Shown piece by piece: positions 1 to 9,832 of a DNA stretch of 64,000 nt. The DNA is from Rhyacichthys aspro (taxonomy: Eukaryota; Chordata; Actinopteri; Gobiiformes; Rhyacichthyidae): contig CM072152.1 of the NCBI GenBank assembly GCA_036850595.1, positions 24,379,179 to 24,443,178 of the forward strand. The letters run 5' to 3'. The notes beneath the pieces are model-generated. The model was not told the DNA's origin. It made no database searches and was given only the letters and a program-made list of their open reading frames with translations. The position numbers and the translations under genes were made by a program. Position 1 is the stretch's first letter, and each line of letters begins with the position of its first letter.

Positions 1-1689
1 ACAGGTTGGAGCCACTGCAGCAATGTTTTAACTCTCATCAGTTAAAATGATTTTTATCTGTTTATTATTAATTCACATGCTTTTTAAAAACATTAAGTTT
101 AGCAGCTGATTTGTTACTTTCATGTTAAAATGTCAATGTATCTGTAGATGCTGAACTTCTGGCCCACTTATTCTTTCCTTTTCTCAAATAAATTCACAAA
201 AAAATGCTTCAAATTGCTGTTTTCTGACGTCTTTCCATCAATGAACTGGTCTTAACTCTTTTTTTTCTAAAATGCTAGGTTTAGTTCTTGGGTCTTTGTT
301 CTTAATCATGGCTTTTTCTCACTTTCTGTGGCCTTAACTCGATCAGATCTCCGTACATCTTTGGCGATTAAAAGTACTTTCCCAGATGTATGTGAAGAGA
401 AATGCAGTGTTGTTTTATGTTAGTGAAATGAATCCAGTTGCATCCACGCGGTTCGAGCGTTGATCCCGAGTATTATCGCTTTATGAGTTCAAAGAGGCTT
501 CATGGAAAGTCTCAGTGTCAGGTCTTTACTTTCATCGCTCAAATGCCGAGGAGATCTAATGACAGAGGTCCGAGCGTCTGGCAAATCCTGAGAAACGAAG
601 AGACCGAGACTAAGATTTTAATATGAAACATTTCACTTTCAGTCTGCCTCACTTCTTTTATGACCTTAACATGTGTGTCCTAGTTTCTGGATAATTTTCC
701 GTCGGGTTGTTTTTGCCGTCTGCTAAACGCATCAGGTGCCAGGCTTTAGGGATCACTTACACCAACTGCAGAGGGGTTTTATTTAAAGGTTTAGTACCGC
801 TAATCAACGTTAGTATGCAGGCAATAGGCCGGGGGTCACAGTCAACACCAGGGCATTTTTAGCTCTTCTCAAAACAGCCCCTTCGTACAGGACACAGCCG
901 GAGAATGTATAGGAATAAGAGGACTTAGAACAGAACTTTTGTTTACTCTGACTAGATTTTGGGTGCCATTTACACAACAGTAAAAAACAGAGGCTATGAA
1001 TGAGTGTAAATCTGGTAAAAAAAAATGCTGCAGTATGTCTGTGAGGCCATTAGAAGGAGGGCTGTAAACATATAAAATAATGGCCAAAATCCAACCGAAT
1101 CGAATTGTTTTCAATGAAAAGTGCTGTTTCGTGGTAATTAGGAAGTATTTCGATGTGCAATTGTGTGTTTTGAAGTTTGTTTGGACCTTTTAAAAACAAA
1201 AATCAAGCGTAGCAAACTTTGTGTTGCATGGCTTTCATTATTGGGCCCATTGTGTTACTTAACTACCTCACAATGTTACAGAAAACAAGGATACAATGAG
1301 TTTCTTTGGACCTGCTTTATCTGACTGTGGTTTTTGACTCTATACATGTTAAACAACAGCCACTAAACTATCCATATTACCTTTTCTCTTACTTTCCCAT
1401 AATGTTTTAGACGTTTTTATACAAGTGGGAATGTTTAAACTACAGTGTATTTGTTTAAAAGACAAAACAGACACCCAATGTGACCAAAACAATGACTGTA
1501 TATGCACTATTTTACCTCAAACCATAATCAAACTGGAAAAAAATGAGTTTCTGTTAAACTAAGAGGCTAATTATCAGTTATTTCATTATGTAGGAAGCTA
1601 AAAATATGCCAAATTTGAAGCGTTATGGATCTCACAACTCAACTAACTCAAACGTTTCCTCACTGAGTTGAATTGTCCTGTTTTTCCAG
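1..1689. other. Non-coding flank or intron upstream of the abra-like exon
   Basis: I see no supported coding exon here. The short open frames (for example about 438-626) have no recognisable domain and are what AT-rich DNA gives by chance. The last bases end in a polypyrimidine stretch and CAG at 1687-1689, a good splice acceptor, so at least the right part is probably the intron of the abra-like gene. An N-terminal coding exon of that gene was looked for and not recognised. Confidence 0.5.
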
Positions 1690-1704
1690 ATAAAGATTGC
1701 GACG

Positions 1705-2127
1705 ATGGGCGACATAAAGAGCCGCTGGCAGCAGTGGTCGAGCCAACACATGGAGGGCCAGAAGCTCAATCCCTTCAGCGAGGAGTTCGACCACGAGTAC
1801 GCCATGGCCCAGCGGCTGAAGAAGGGCGACTCGGGCTACGGTCGTCCCAAAGAGGGCTCGAAGACGGCGGAGCGGGGCGACCGGGCGCACAAGCACATCC
1901 ACAGAGAGATGGAGGAGATGGTGTGGATCATCAGAGACATGGGCTACAAGGACAGAGAGGGCCGCACCGTCGTCACCTTCGGGCGACTCTTCGATCGTTA
2001 CGTCAAGATCTCGGATAAAGTTGTGGGGATCCTGCTGCGCTGCCGAAAACACAAGATGTTGGACTTCGAGGGTGAGATGCTGTGGAAAGGACAAGACGAT
2101 AATGTGATTATTACAGTAATAGACTGA
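1705..2127 (+). CDS. abra: Actin-binding Rho-activating protein-like, C-terminal costars exon
   Basis: The 140-residue frame matches the C-terminal part of ABRA/STARS, a muscle actin-binding protein that promotes RhoA and MRTF-SRF signalling. What is seen: a KLNPFSEEFD motif near residue 19, then GYGRPKEGSKTAERG, then a costars domain from about residue 57 to the end with TFGRLFDRYVKISDKVVGIL and DFEGEMLWKGQDDNVIIT. This is the family's actin-binding C-terminus. The frame stays open upstream to a splice acceptor at 1687-1689 (exon would begin at 1690), so this is either exon 2 of a longer protein or a short form starting at this ATG, which has A at -3 and G at +4. Mammalian ABRA is much longer (more than 350 residues), so the N-terminal half is missing from the window or absent. 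ABRACL is excluded because it lacks the PFSEEFD segment. Family assignment is firm; the exact paralogue and start are not. Confidence 0.88.
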   Translation: MGDIKSRWQQWSSQHMEGQKLNPFSEEFDHEYAMAQRLKKGDSGYGRPKEGSKTAERGDRAHKHIHREMEEMVWIIRDMGYKDREGRTVVTFGRLFDRYVKISDKVVGILLRCRKHKMLDFEGEMLWKGQDDNVIITVID

Positions 2128-2240
2128 TTATAAAGCTCTGTGACTTTATATTGTTATGAATATACTGTGTACCGCTTGTACTTAATTACTGTTGCAGGGA
2201 TTTTTATTTTTATTTAAAGAGAAAGTACCTCAAACCACAA

Positions 2241-2246
2241 AATAAA
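2241..2246 (+). promoter_or_regulatory. Candidate polyadenylation signal of the abra-like gene
   Basis: An AATAAA hexamer lies about 115 bases after the abra-like stop codon, on the same strand. It is the first one met and the spacing suits a short 3' UTR. The hexamer is common in AT-rich DNA, so this is a candidate only. Confidence 0.45.
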
Positions 2247-2249
2247 TGA

Positions 2250-4370
2250 TATCTAGGTACAAATATGTAATGCTGCCATATTTGAGTGCATGAGTTTAAA
2301 CTAAATAATTACCACCAAACCTATTTATTTCATCTTTTGGTCACTTGGGCAACAGCTCACAAGCTGCACAAACTAGTTTACTAAAATCATCAGTCTGCCC
2401 CAAAACATCAGAAACCAGGTGTTTTCTCTAAACCTCAGTGTAAGGATTGTTTGATCAAAACTAAAGTTAAAGTTAGGCCCTTTGAGATGTGCACTTTGAG
2501 AAGAACTAAAGTCCTATGGAGCAGGAATTAAGCCAAAAAACAACTGAGCTTTAAGAGCTTCCAAACTTTTCTTTTTTCACAATGTTGGCTGTTTTTAATT
2601 CAACATTGTGAATAAATGCTGCGGTTTTAATCCACAAAGCAAGTTAGGAAGCGACTTCTCTGATATTGTAAACGGTTAATCAAACTAAAAGCTAAAAAAA
2701 CACTGTAAAATCTAGGAAAACACATGCTAAAATTAGGTTTAACATTTTTTTATTGTTGCCATCATGATCATACACAACACTGAGGTCAATGACAAATGAT
2801 ATGTCTGACATTTTCATCTGAGAAGACATTTGAGTGGACAGGAATCATCTGAATTAATCTGAGCTAAATAAATCAATCAAACATTTACAAAAGCAAGTTT
2901 TCCACCAAATTCATGTTTGTGGGATTTATTTCCGTCCCTCCACAGCTTTTTATCTTATTGTACAAATTGTCATCCTCTCACAGGGTTTTTCAGAAGCCTT
3001 TAGCTGCTGTTCTTTTTTTCCAAGAACAAAAAACCCTTCAAACTGTTTTTTAGATCACAGTAATTTTTAAAACCTGTGTAAAAAATTTAGATGGAACATG
3101 CTCCTTTAAAATGTCAACACATCTACACCTACAAAAAGAAATGAAAGAATATAATTGTGAGTATATTTTAGATGATATTTGTACAGTCTAGTAGCTGTAT
3201 TAGCATTAGCACAAACCCTTTTAGCCTCATTAGCTCTTCTCATTTACCTTCAGAACCTCACGCTGAATGGAAGCTATCTGTAGCATGCTAACAATCCCAA
3301 CCATCCTCGCCTATGCTAACTATGCTACGCGCTACGTGAACTCTCACAATGCCAGTCGTGCTTCGTAGATTTACACAGGCCACGGTTAAAGCAACAACAA
3401 CCACCACCAAACCATCCATTTAACCTCGACAACTCGACATGCCTGCGCCGCTACGAGAGAGAGTCAGAAAAACAGGTGTTTGGAGCGACTTTAGCGCAGT
3501 TTAAAGACAAAATGGCCGCCCAGTGAGACCAAAACATGAATCAATATGCATCATAGCAAAGACAAAATGCATTTCTTTTAAAATCAGAGGCTTTTTATTT
3601 AAGTTTTATCAGGTTTTACATCATATATGAAGCTAATATGTTGTATAACTTGTGCAAAGCAGTCAAATGTTTTACTTTTACATATGTCTGTCTTAACTCT
3701 GGAGACTTGAATGTTGTGTGAAATACTAGACTGAACTTAATTGTATTTTACCTCATTGTAAAAGGATTTGTGTTGATGAAAACTAAATGTTGAATATCTT
3801 TTTCTTTCAAAGTGAAAGTGTGTGAGTCTTCTTACAGAAGGACGTATTTGTAAAAGCAACGATTATTGTAAATTATATTAAGGTCTTTGTTAGATTTAGT
3901 GCTAGAAGTTAATAAAATATGATTTGAGTGAAAGTATGAGTTGTTGGAGTGTTTCTTACAGTAAAATCACATAATAATGGTGCAGCCTTCATATTTTCTC
4001 TCAGCTCTGATGACACATTTGTTTTTTTTCTGTTTGAGGGACATGCACAAGGTAGAAGTCAAATTAAATGGATTTAATGGGATTTGTAGGGAAGTTGGAC
4101 CTGACATTGTTGAGTATTATGGTTCATTGCATTACTGCAGGTAAAAATTTAGTATTGTAGTACTTTAGACCGTTCATGGACTTGAGACAGGTCTTAAGAC
4201 TATTCTGTAAAGGTCTTGGTTTTGTCATGGTCCCAAACCCTGAATGTCTTGGACCAACAACACCAACCAAATCCAACCAAGACCACAAAGGCACATTTGT
4301 CTGTTGTGTGTATCAAATGAAAACCTCAATCATTTTATATTAAATTAAAAATGTTCTAACACTGCCTCCT
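2250..4370. other. Intergenic DNA without recognised genes
   Basis: No exon is supported. About 3230-3530 is richer in CpG and contains AAATGGCCGCC, which resembles a YY1 site, beside several GCTAAC/GCTAGC words. It could be a promoter-like patch, but no transcript can be attached to it. From about 4165 the text becomes rich in GTCTTGG/GGTCTTAAG words that lead into the 62-bp minisatellite. Confidence 0.5.
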
Positions 4371-4374
4371 TCAC

Positions 4375-5313
4375 AAAACACTGACCTCTATGAGTCTGGA
4401 CCTGGTCTAAGACTGGACTAACTCTGTCTCCTTCACCAAACACTAACCTCCATGAGTCTGGACCTGGTCTAAGACTGGACTAACTCTGTCTCCATGAGTC
4501 TGGACCTGGTCTAAGACTGGACTAACTCTGTCTCCTTCACCAAACACTGACCTCCATGAGTCTGGACCTGGTCTAAGACTGGACTAACTCTGTCTCCTTC
4601 ACCAAACACTGACCTCCATGAGTCTGGACCTGGTCTAAGACTGGACTAACTCTGTCTCCTTCACCAAACACTAACCTCCATGAGTCTGGACCTGGTCTAA
4701 GACTGGACTAACTCTGTCTCCTTCACCAAACACTAACCTCAATGAGTCTGGACCTGGTCTAAGACTGGACTAACTCTGTCTCCTTCACCAAACACTAACC
4801 TCAATGAGTCTGGACCTGGTCTAAGACTGGACTAACTCTGTCTCCTTCACCAAACACTAACCTCAATGAGTCTGGACCTGGTCTAAGACTGGACTAACTC
4901 TGTCTCCTTCACCAAACACTAACCTCAATGAGTCTGGACCTGGTCTAAGACTGGACTAACTCTGTCTCCTTCACCAAACACTGACCTCCATGAGTCTGGA
5001 CCTGGTCTAAGACTGGACTAACTCTGTCTCCTTCACCAAACACTGACCTCCATGAGTCTGGACCTGGTCTAAGACTGGACTAACTCTGTCTCCTTCACCG
5101 AACACTGACCTCCATGAGTCTGGACCTGGTCTAAGACTGGACTAACTCTGTCTCCATGAGTCTGGACCTGGTCTAAGACTGGACTAACTCTGTCTCCTTC
5201 ACCAAACACTAACCTCCATGAGTCTGGACCTGGTCTAAGACTGGACTAACTCTGTCTCCTTCACCAAACACTAACCTCCATGAGTCTGGACCTGGTCTAA
5301 GTCTGGACTTGGA
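4375..5313 (+). repeat. 62-bp minisatellite, about 15 units
   Basis: A tandem array with a 62-bp period. Each unit carries ATGAGTCTGGACCTGGTCTA followed by AGACTGGACTAACTCTGTCT and a CCTTCACCAAACACT segment. Units are nearly identical; the main variants are CTAACC/CTGACC and CTCCATG/CTCAATG. Two units (near 4495 and 5155) lack the same 20-base TTCACCAAACACT-type segment, giving 42-bp short units. The low divergence points to recent homogenisation or expansion. It is non-coding as far as I can see. Confidence 0.93.
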
Positions 5314-6576
5314 TTGTTTAGATTGTTCCCTTGAGTCTATTACAGTGTGTCGTACACTGGCTCTGGTCTTGATTCAGTCTTGACCTGGTCTTGGTCTTTT
5401 CATGGTCTCAATACTTGACATGACTTGGTGTCAATGAGGATATGATTCCAAAACTAGAAAATGTCAATATGTTGTAATTGTTCCCTACACAGTTAAAAAG
5501 TCTGAAAGCTTGTAACAGTCTCCATAAACCTGTGTATCTGCATAAATCCATATTCTTATCTGAAGACTCAAACTTTAATCTTATTTTTCCCTGTTCAAAT
5601 CTATCCCAAATGATCAAATAAAAGCAACTAAAAATATACAAGCAGGACTTTATTTTAACAACTCTTCTGCTATTTTCTGATCAAATAAACTTAAGCCTCT
5701 TGCAGTGTTTGGTTACGATGCTGCAAATTCATAAAGGCTCCAGATCCAGAGGTTTTGTATCGCCATTAAACATTTGTATCAGAAAAATGCCGAAGGTAAC
5801 AGTCAAAAGGCAGTTTTTAACTCGTCACAGAAACATTAAGTACAGTCATCCACCTCCAGAAAGACCCAGCAGGAGGCCGAGATCAACATCAAAATCATAT
5901 TAGCAGCCTGTTTAACACGAATCACTGCAGAACACACAACAGTTTGATGATAAAGCGTATTATATAAGACGACAAGTGAGAATGAGTGCATTAACACTTC
6001 TGCTCAGAGATAAAAGCTGTGCAGAGGTTATTTATAGCCCCGGTTTTGCCTCTGTTTTACCTGCTGGGCCTCCTTCACACTTCTTCCCCTGTGAGCTCAT
6101 TTACTAATGTCACTGTCGGCGTGAGTTATTCATGTTAAAAGTCTGCAGGGTCGGGGTGACTCCTGTGGGACGCTGCAGCGGTTCAGGTTAGAGCCCGGAA
6201 GCGCCGGTCTAAAGCCCTGGTGGACTCCGTCTGACAGAGCAGCGAGGATTCTCTCAAAATGTCTCTGGAAAAAAGAGGAGACAGAGGACGGAACAAGGAA
6301 GAGACAGCTTTTCTACACAGGGAAGGGCTGCTCGATCATGGAGAAAACAGAATCAAAACACGATTATTTTACACGATTACTCATTGACTTTGGAAATATG
6401 TTGGATTTATTGAACAAAACAGAGAATTCTCCTTAAAATAAATAATATATTCAAAGGAATAAATAAATGGCTTGAACAATAAACAGAAAGAGATAGAAAA
6501 AGATACATAAATAAGATGGACTTGCACAATCTTATGGTTAACTAGTAACAAGAAATAAATAAAAAAACAATAATTG
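5314..6576. other. Intergenic DNA, nothing recognised
   Basis: No gene is supported. The right part of the stretch (about 6050-6300) is moderately GC-rich. Short frames here have no recognisable protein features. Confidence 0.45.
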
Positions 6577-7205
6577 TTGGATTTTTAACAGGGTTTAGTT
6601 GGATTTTAACAGGTATTAGTTGGATTTAAACAAGTTTTAGTTGGATTTTAACAGGTATTAGTTGTATTTAAACAAGTTTTAGTTGGATTTTAACAGGTTT
6701 TAGTTGGATTTTAACAGATTTTAGTTGGAATTTAACAGGTTTTAGTTGTATTTGAACAGGTATTAGTTGGATTTAAACAAGTTTTAGTTGGATTTAAACA
6801 GGTATTAGTTGGATTTAAACAAGTTTTAGTTGGATTTAAACAGGTATTAGTTGGATTTAAACAAGTTTTAGTTGGATTTTAACAGATTTTAGTTGGAATT
6901 TAACAGGTTTTAGTTGTATTTGAACAGGTATTAGTTGGATTTAAACAAGTTTTAGTTGGATTTAAACAGGTATTAGTTGGATTTAAACAAGTTTTAGTTG
7001 GATTTTAACAGGTATTAGTTGGATTTAAACAAGTTTTAGTTGGATTTTAACAGGTATTAGTTGGATTTCACAGGTTTTGATGGATTGGAACAGCTTTATT
7101 TATCTTTGTAGCAGAACTGGCTTATCTTATACACACTAGAGGCATAAATATCACCTACTAAATTTACTGGAGGGCCACACAAAACATTGCAAAGGGCTGC
7201 ATTTT
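6577..7205 (+). repeat. 21-bp minisatellite array with hAT remnant tail
   Basis: The array is built from a 21-bp unit, TTAGTTGGATTTAAACAGGTA and close variants. Alternating AACAGGTATTAG and AACAAGTTTTAG units suggest a 42-bp higher-order period. After the array, 7083-7205 continues into a block ending GAGGGCCACACAAAACATTGC then AAAGGGCTGCATTT. The same order is seen inside the intact hAT element at 9384-9824. The array is therefore probably an expansion of a hAT element's internal repeat, with the outer ends lost. Confidence 0.85.
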
Positions 7206-7615
7206 CTCTCTCCTTCCTGTTTAATCCTGACCGGGTCTTTAATCCTTCCTCTGCTCCGGTGTGGGACCTGCCTCCGTTACGCCACAGCCTTCAGCTCGGT
7301 CGTATTTGAGCGTCGTGTAAAAGACTTTAATAAGAGCTGAGGCTTCGGTCGAGAAGGAGTCTGGACGTCTGCCAAAGAAACACCGACTGAACAGATGATA
7401 AAGACACGAGGCTGAAGCCGAGCGCCGTGTGTGAGGTTTGAAGTATTCATCAGATTTAAACCCGATTGTCTTCAGCAGCTGACGGTCAAATCAAACCAAT
7501 CACTCGGATGCATCTATCTTCAGTCCCTTCATCGCTATCTGCATTTGGGGAGTTCTATTTTAATCCACAAAAAACTTTCTTCTTTTGATGATGATGATGC
7601 TCAGTGTTGTTGAAG
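7206..7615. other. Short unique stretch between two minisatellite arrays
   Basis: No gene is recognised. A short frame at 7431-7613 has no domain signature. It contains a small GATGATGATGATG run near 7585. Confidence 0.4.
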
Positions 7616-7628
7616 TGTAGCCTATGAC

Positions 7629-8267
7629 TAACTCACGATTTGAACAGGTTTTAGTTGGATTTGAACAGGTTTTAGTTGGATTTGAACAGTTTTTTGAGGG
7701 GATTTGAACAAATTTTAGTTGGATTTTAACAGGGTTTGGTTGGATTTTAACAGATTTTTATTGTATTTTAACAGGTTTTTGTAGTATTTGTCCATGTTTT
7801 AGTTGGATTTGAAGACGTTTTAGTTGGATTTGAACAGGTATTATTTGGATTTTAACATGTTTTTGTTGTATTTTAACAGGTTTTGTTGTATTCTAACAGG
7901 TTTTTGTTGTATTTAAACAAGTTTTAGCTGGATTTGAACAGGTATTATTGGGATTTGAACAAATTTTAGTTGGATTTTAACAGGGTTTGGTTGGATTTTA
8001 ACTGGTTTCTGTTGTATTTGAACATGTATTTGTAGTATTTGTCCATGTTTTAGTTGGATTTGAACAGGTTTTAGCTGGATTTTAACAGGGTTTAGTTGGA
8101 TTTTAATAGGTTTTTGTTGTATTTTAACATATTTTAGTTGAATTTGAAAAGGTATTAGTTGGATTTGAACAGGTTTTTGTTGTATTAGAACAGGTTTTGT
8201 TGTACTTTAACAGGTTTTTATTATATTTGAGACGTTTTTTGTTGGATTTTAACCAGTTTTAGTTGGA
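7629..8267 (+). repeat. Diverged 21-bp minisatellite array bracketed by 13-bp direct repeats
   Basis: Same unit family as the previous array (TTAGTTGGATTTGAACAGG) but much more diverged, with TTTTTGTTGTATTTTAACAG variants. The array is flanked by the identical 13-mer TGTAGCCTATGAC at 7616-7628 and 8268-8280. The similarity extends loosely into ACTCAC/ACTCAA beyond. Such bracketing suggests insertion as a unit or a duplication event. Confidence 0.82.
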
Positions 8268-8280
8268 TGTAGCCTATGAC

Positions 8281-9375
8281 ACACTCAACATCTAATCACA
8301 GGTTAGAGAGGGTTAATAATGGGATAATAATTGTGAAAAGACCCACAGATTCATGTTACACTATAGTAACTGAGAATTAATAAATAGAGCATAACATACC
8401 AATATTCAGTCATTTTAAAGCGTATATTTACCAGCCACTGCTTCTACCACACTCATATTCACTGGTGTTACTCTTTCTGTTTCTTTTCTCAAAAATTTTA
8501 GTATTGGATCTTGTTACTTTCTTCCAGTTTTTGGTCCGATTAGACATTTGTGGTTGGTGTAAAACGTTTTAAGAGTTTTTTTGTCATATCTAACATTGGA
8601 AGTGTGACTGTAGGCGACCCTCGCTCTCATTTCTCGAGAGCCAGACTGAATATCCGTCTGACTGTGACTCACCAAAGCAGAGGAAAAGCCCGACAGTGCA
8701 CCTTTAAAACTTGACAAATTCTGCAGTGAATTAAAAGTTTCCGAGCTGCACAGCCCTCGGATCCTCGCTGGGTTCATCCGAGCTCTAAATGTGTTGGCTT
8801 CTGTGATGTTCGGGCCTAATGTAGGATTCACTGGAGGAGTCTCTGCAGCAGATGGGCCTCTGTGGGACAAACTTTGGGACACAGCAGCAGCAGAAGTCGG
8901 CATTTGGTTTCGTAACAGCATCAGAGCCGCACCATCGACCCTTTCATCCTCCCACTCACGCACCCCGTCCCCGGAGACCACGGGAAATCATGTCTGCAAA
9001 CACCGTCAGTCCGATAAAGACACAGAGAGCGGGCCGTATTAGAAATATAATACCCAGAGACTTAAGAGAAAATAGGACATGGATTATTCAAATTTGGGAA
9101 GGAGGAGGGATTTTAACTCAGACTTACCTTTAGTTTGATTTCCTCAACATTTGGACTGACTTTTCTTGACAAATGTTCATTTAAATTAAATTTAGTTATG
9201 CTTCTATAATAAAGCACAAATTTGCTTTGAGATTATTTCACGTTACATCAACTTTTATTTGTGCTTTTTACTGAAATGTGTAATTTTACTGCCTAGAACT
9301 GGTTTTAAATTTGATCCACAAGGTTTTTTTTATGAATTGCATGATGAAATATTGCTATTACCTTTATTAGATACA
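8281..9375. other. Intergenic DNA, nothing recognised
   Basis: Overlapping open frames exist on both strands at about 8514-9133, the longest being 155 codons on the - strand. None shows a recognisable domain, and the opposed frames share a locally GC-rich segment. I do not call a gene. Confidence 0.4.
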
Positions 9376-9383
9376 CTTTAGAG

Positions 9384-9824
9384 CAGTGGTGTCAAACTCA
9401 AAGAGGTGAGGGGCCACCATAGTTAATAAGAATCCTTTCAGGGGCCGAAGATGGTGACATTTGGAAGCTTTTATTAAATTTTGAATGTGAGAGTTCATCT
9501 TCATTTTAGTCTTACACAAGTTATCTTTTAACTTTAATTTAATCTGTTTATGGAAACTCTTTGTAGTTGGATTTCAGCAGGTTTTAGTTGGATTTAAACA
9601 AGGTTATTTAGATTTTAATAGGTTTTAGTTGGACTTGAACAGGTTTTAGTCAGATTTGAACATGTTTTATTTGGACTTCAACAGGTTTTAGTTGAATTTG
9701 TAGCAAAAATTAAATTTATTAAAACCTAGAGCCAAAAATCTAACTTTCCAAATGTATTGCAGGGCCACATAAAACACTGCAAAGGGCCGCATTTGGCCCC
9801 CGGGCCTTGAGTTTGACATATGTG
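9384..9824 (+). mobile_element. Non-autonomous hAT-like element with 8-bp target-site duplication
   Basis: The 441-bp element begins CAGTGGTGTCAAACTCAA. Its other end, reverse complemented, reads CACATATGTCAAACTCAA, so the termini share TGTCAAACTCAA as an inverted repeat. It is flanked by the 8-bp direct repeat CTTTAGAG at 9376-9383 and 9825-9832, the duplication length typical of hAT transposons. The inside holds a block with GGTGACATTTGGAAGCTTTT, about six copies of the 21-bp GTTGGATTTGAACAGG unit, and a terminal block with GGGCCACATAAAACACTGC. There is no transposase frame, so it moved passively. It is the best-preserved member of its family in the window. Confidence 0.88.
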
Positions 9825-9832
9825 CTTTAGAG

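Noticed and set aside
4375..5313. CRISPR-like array
   Set aside because: The repeats are directly adjacent without unique spacers and the context is a vertebrate genome. It is a minisatellite.
8514..8981. 155-codon - strand open frame
   Set aside because: It has no recognisable domain or splice context and overlaps + strand frames in a locally GC-rich stretch. It is likely chance.
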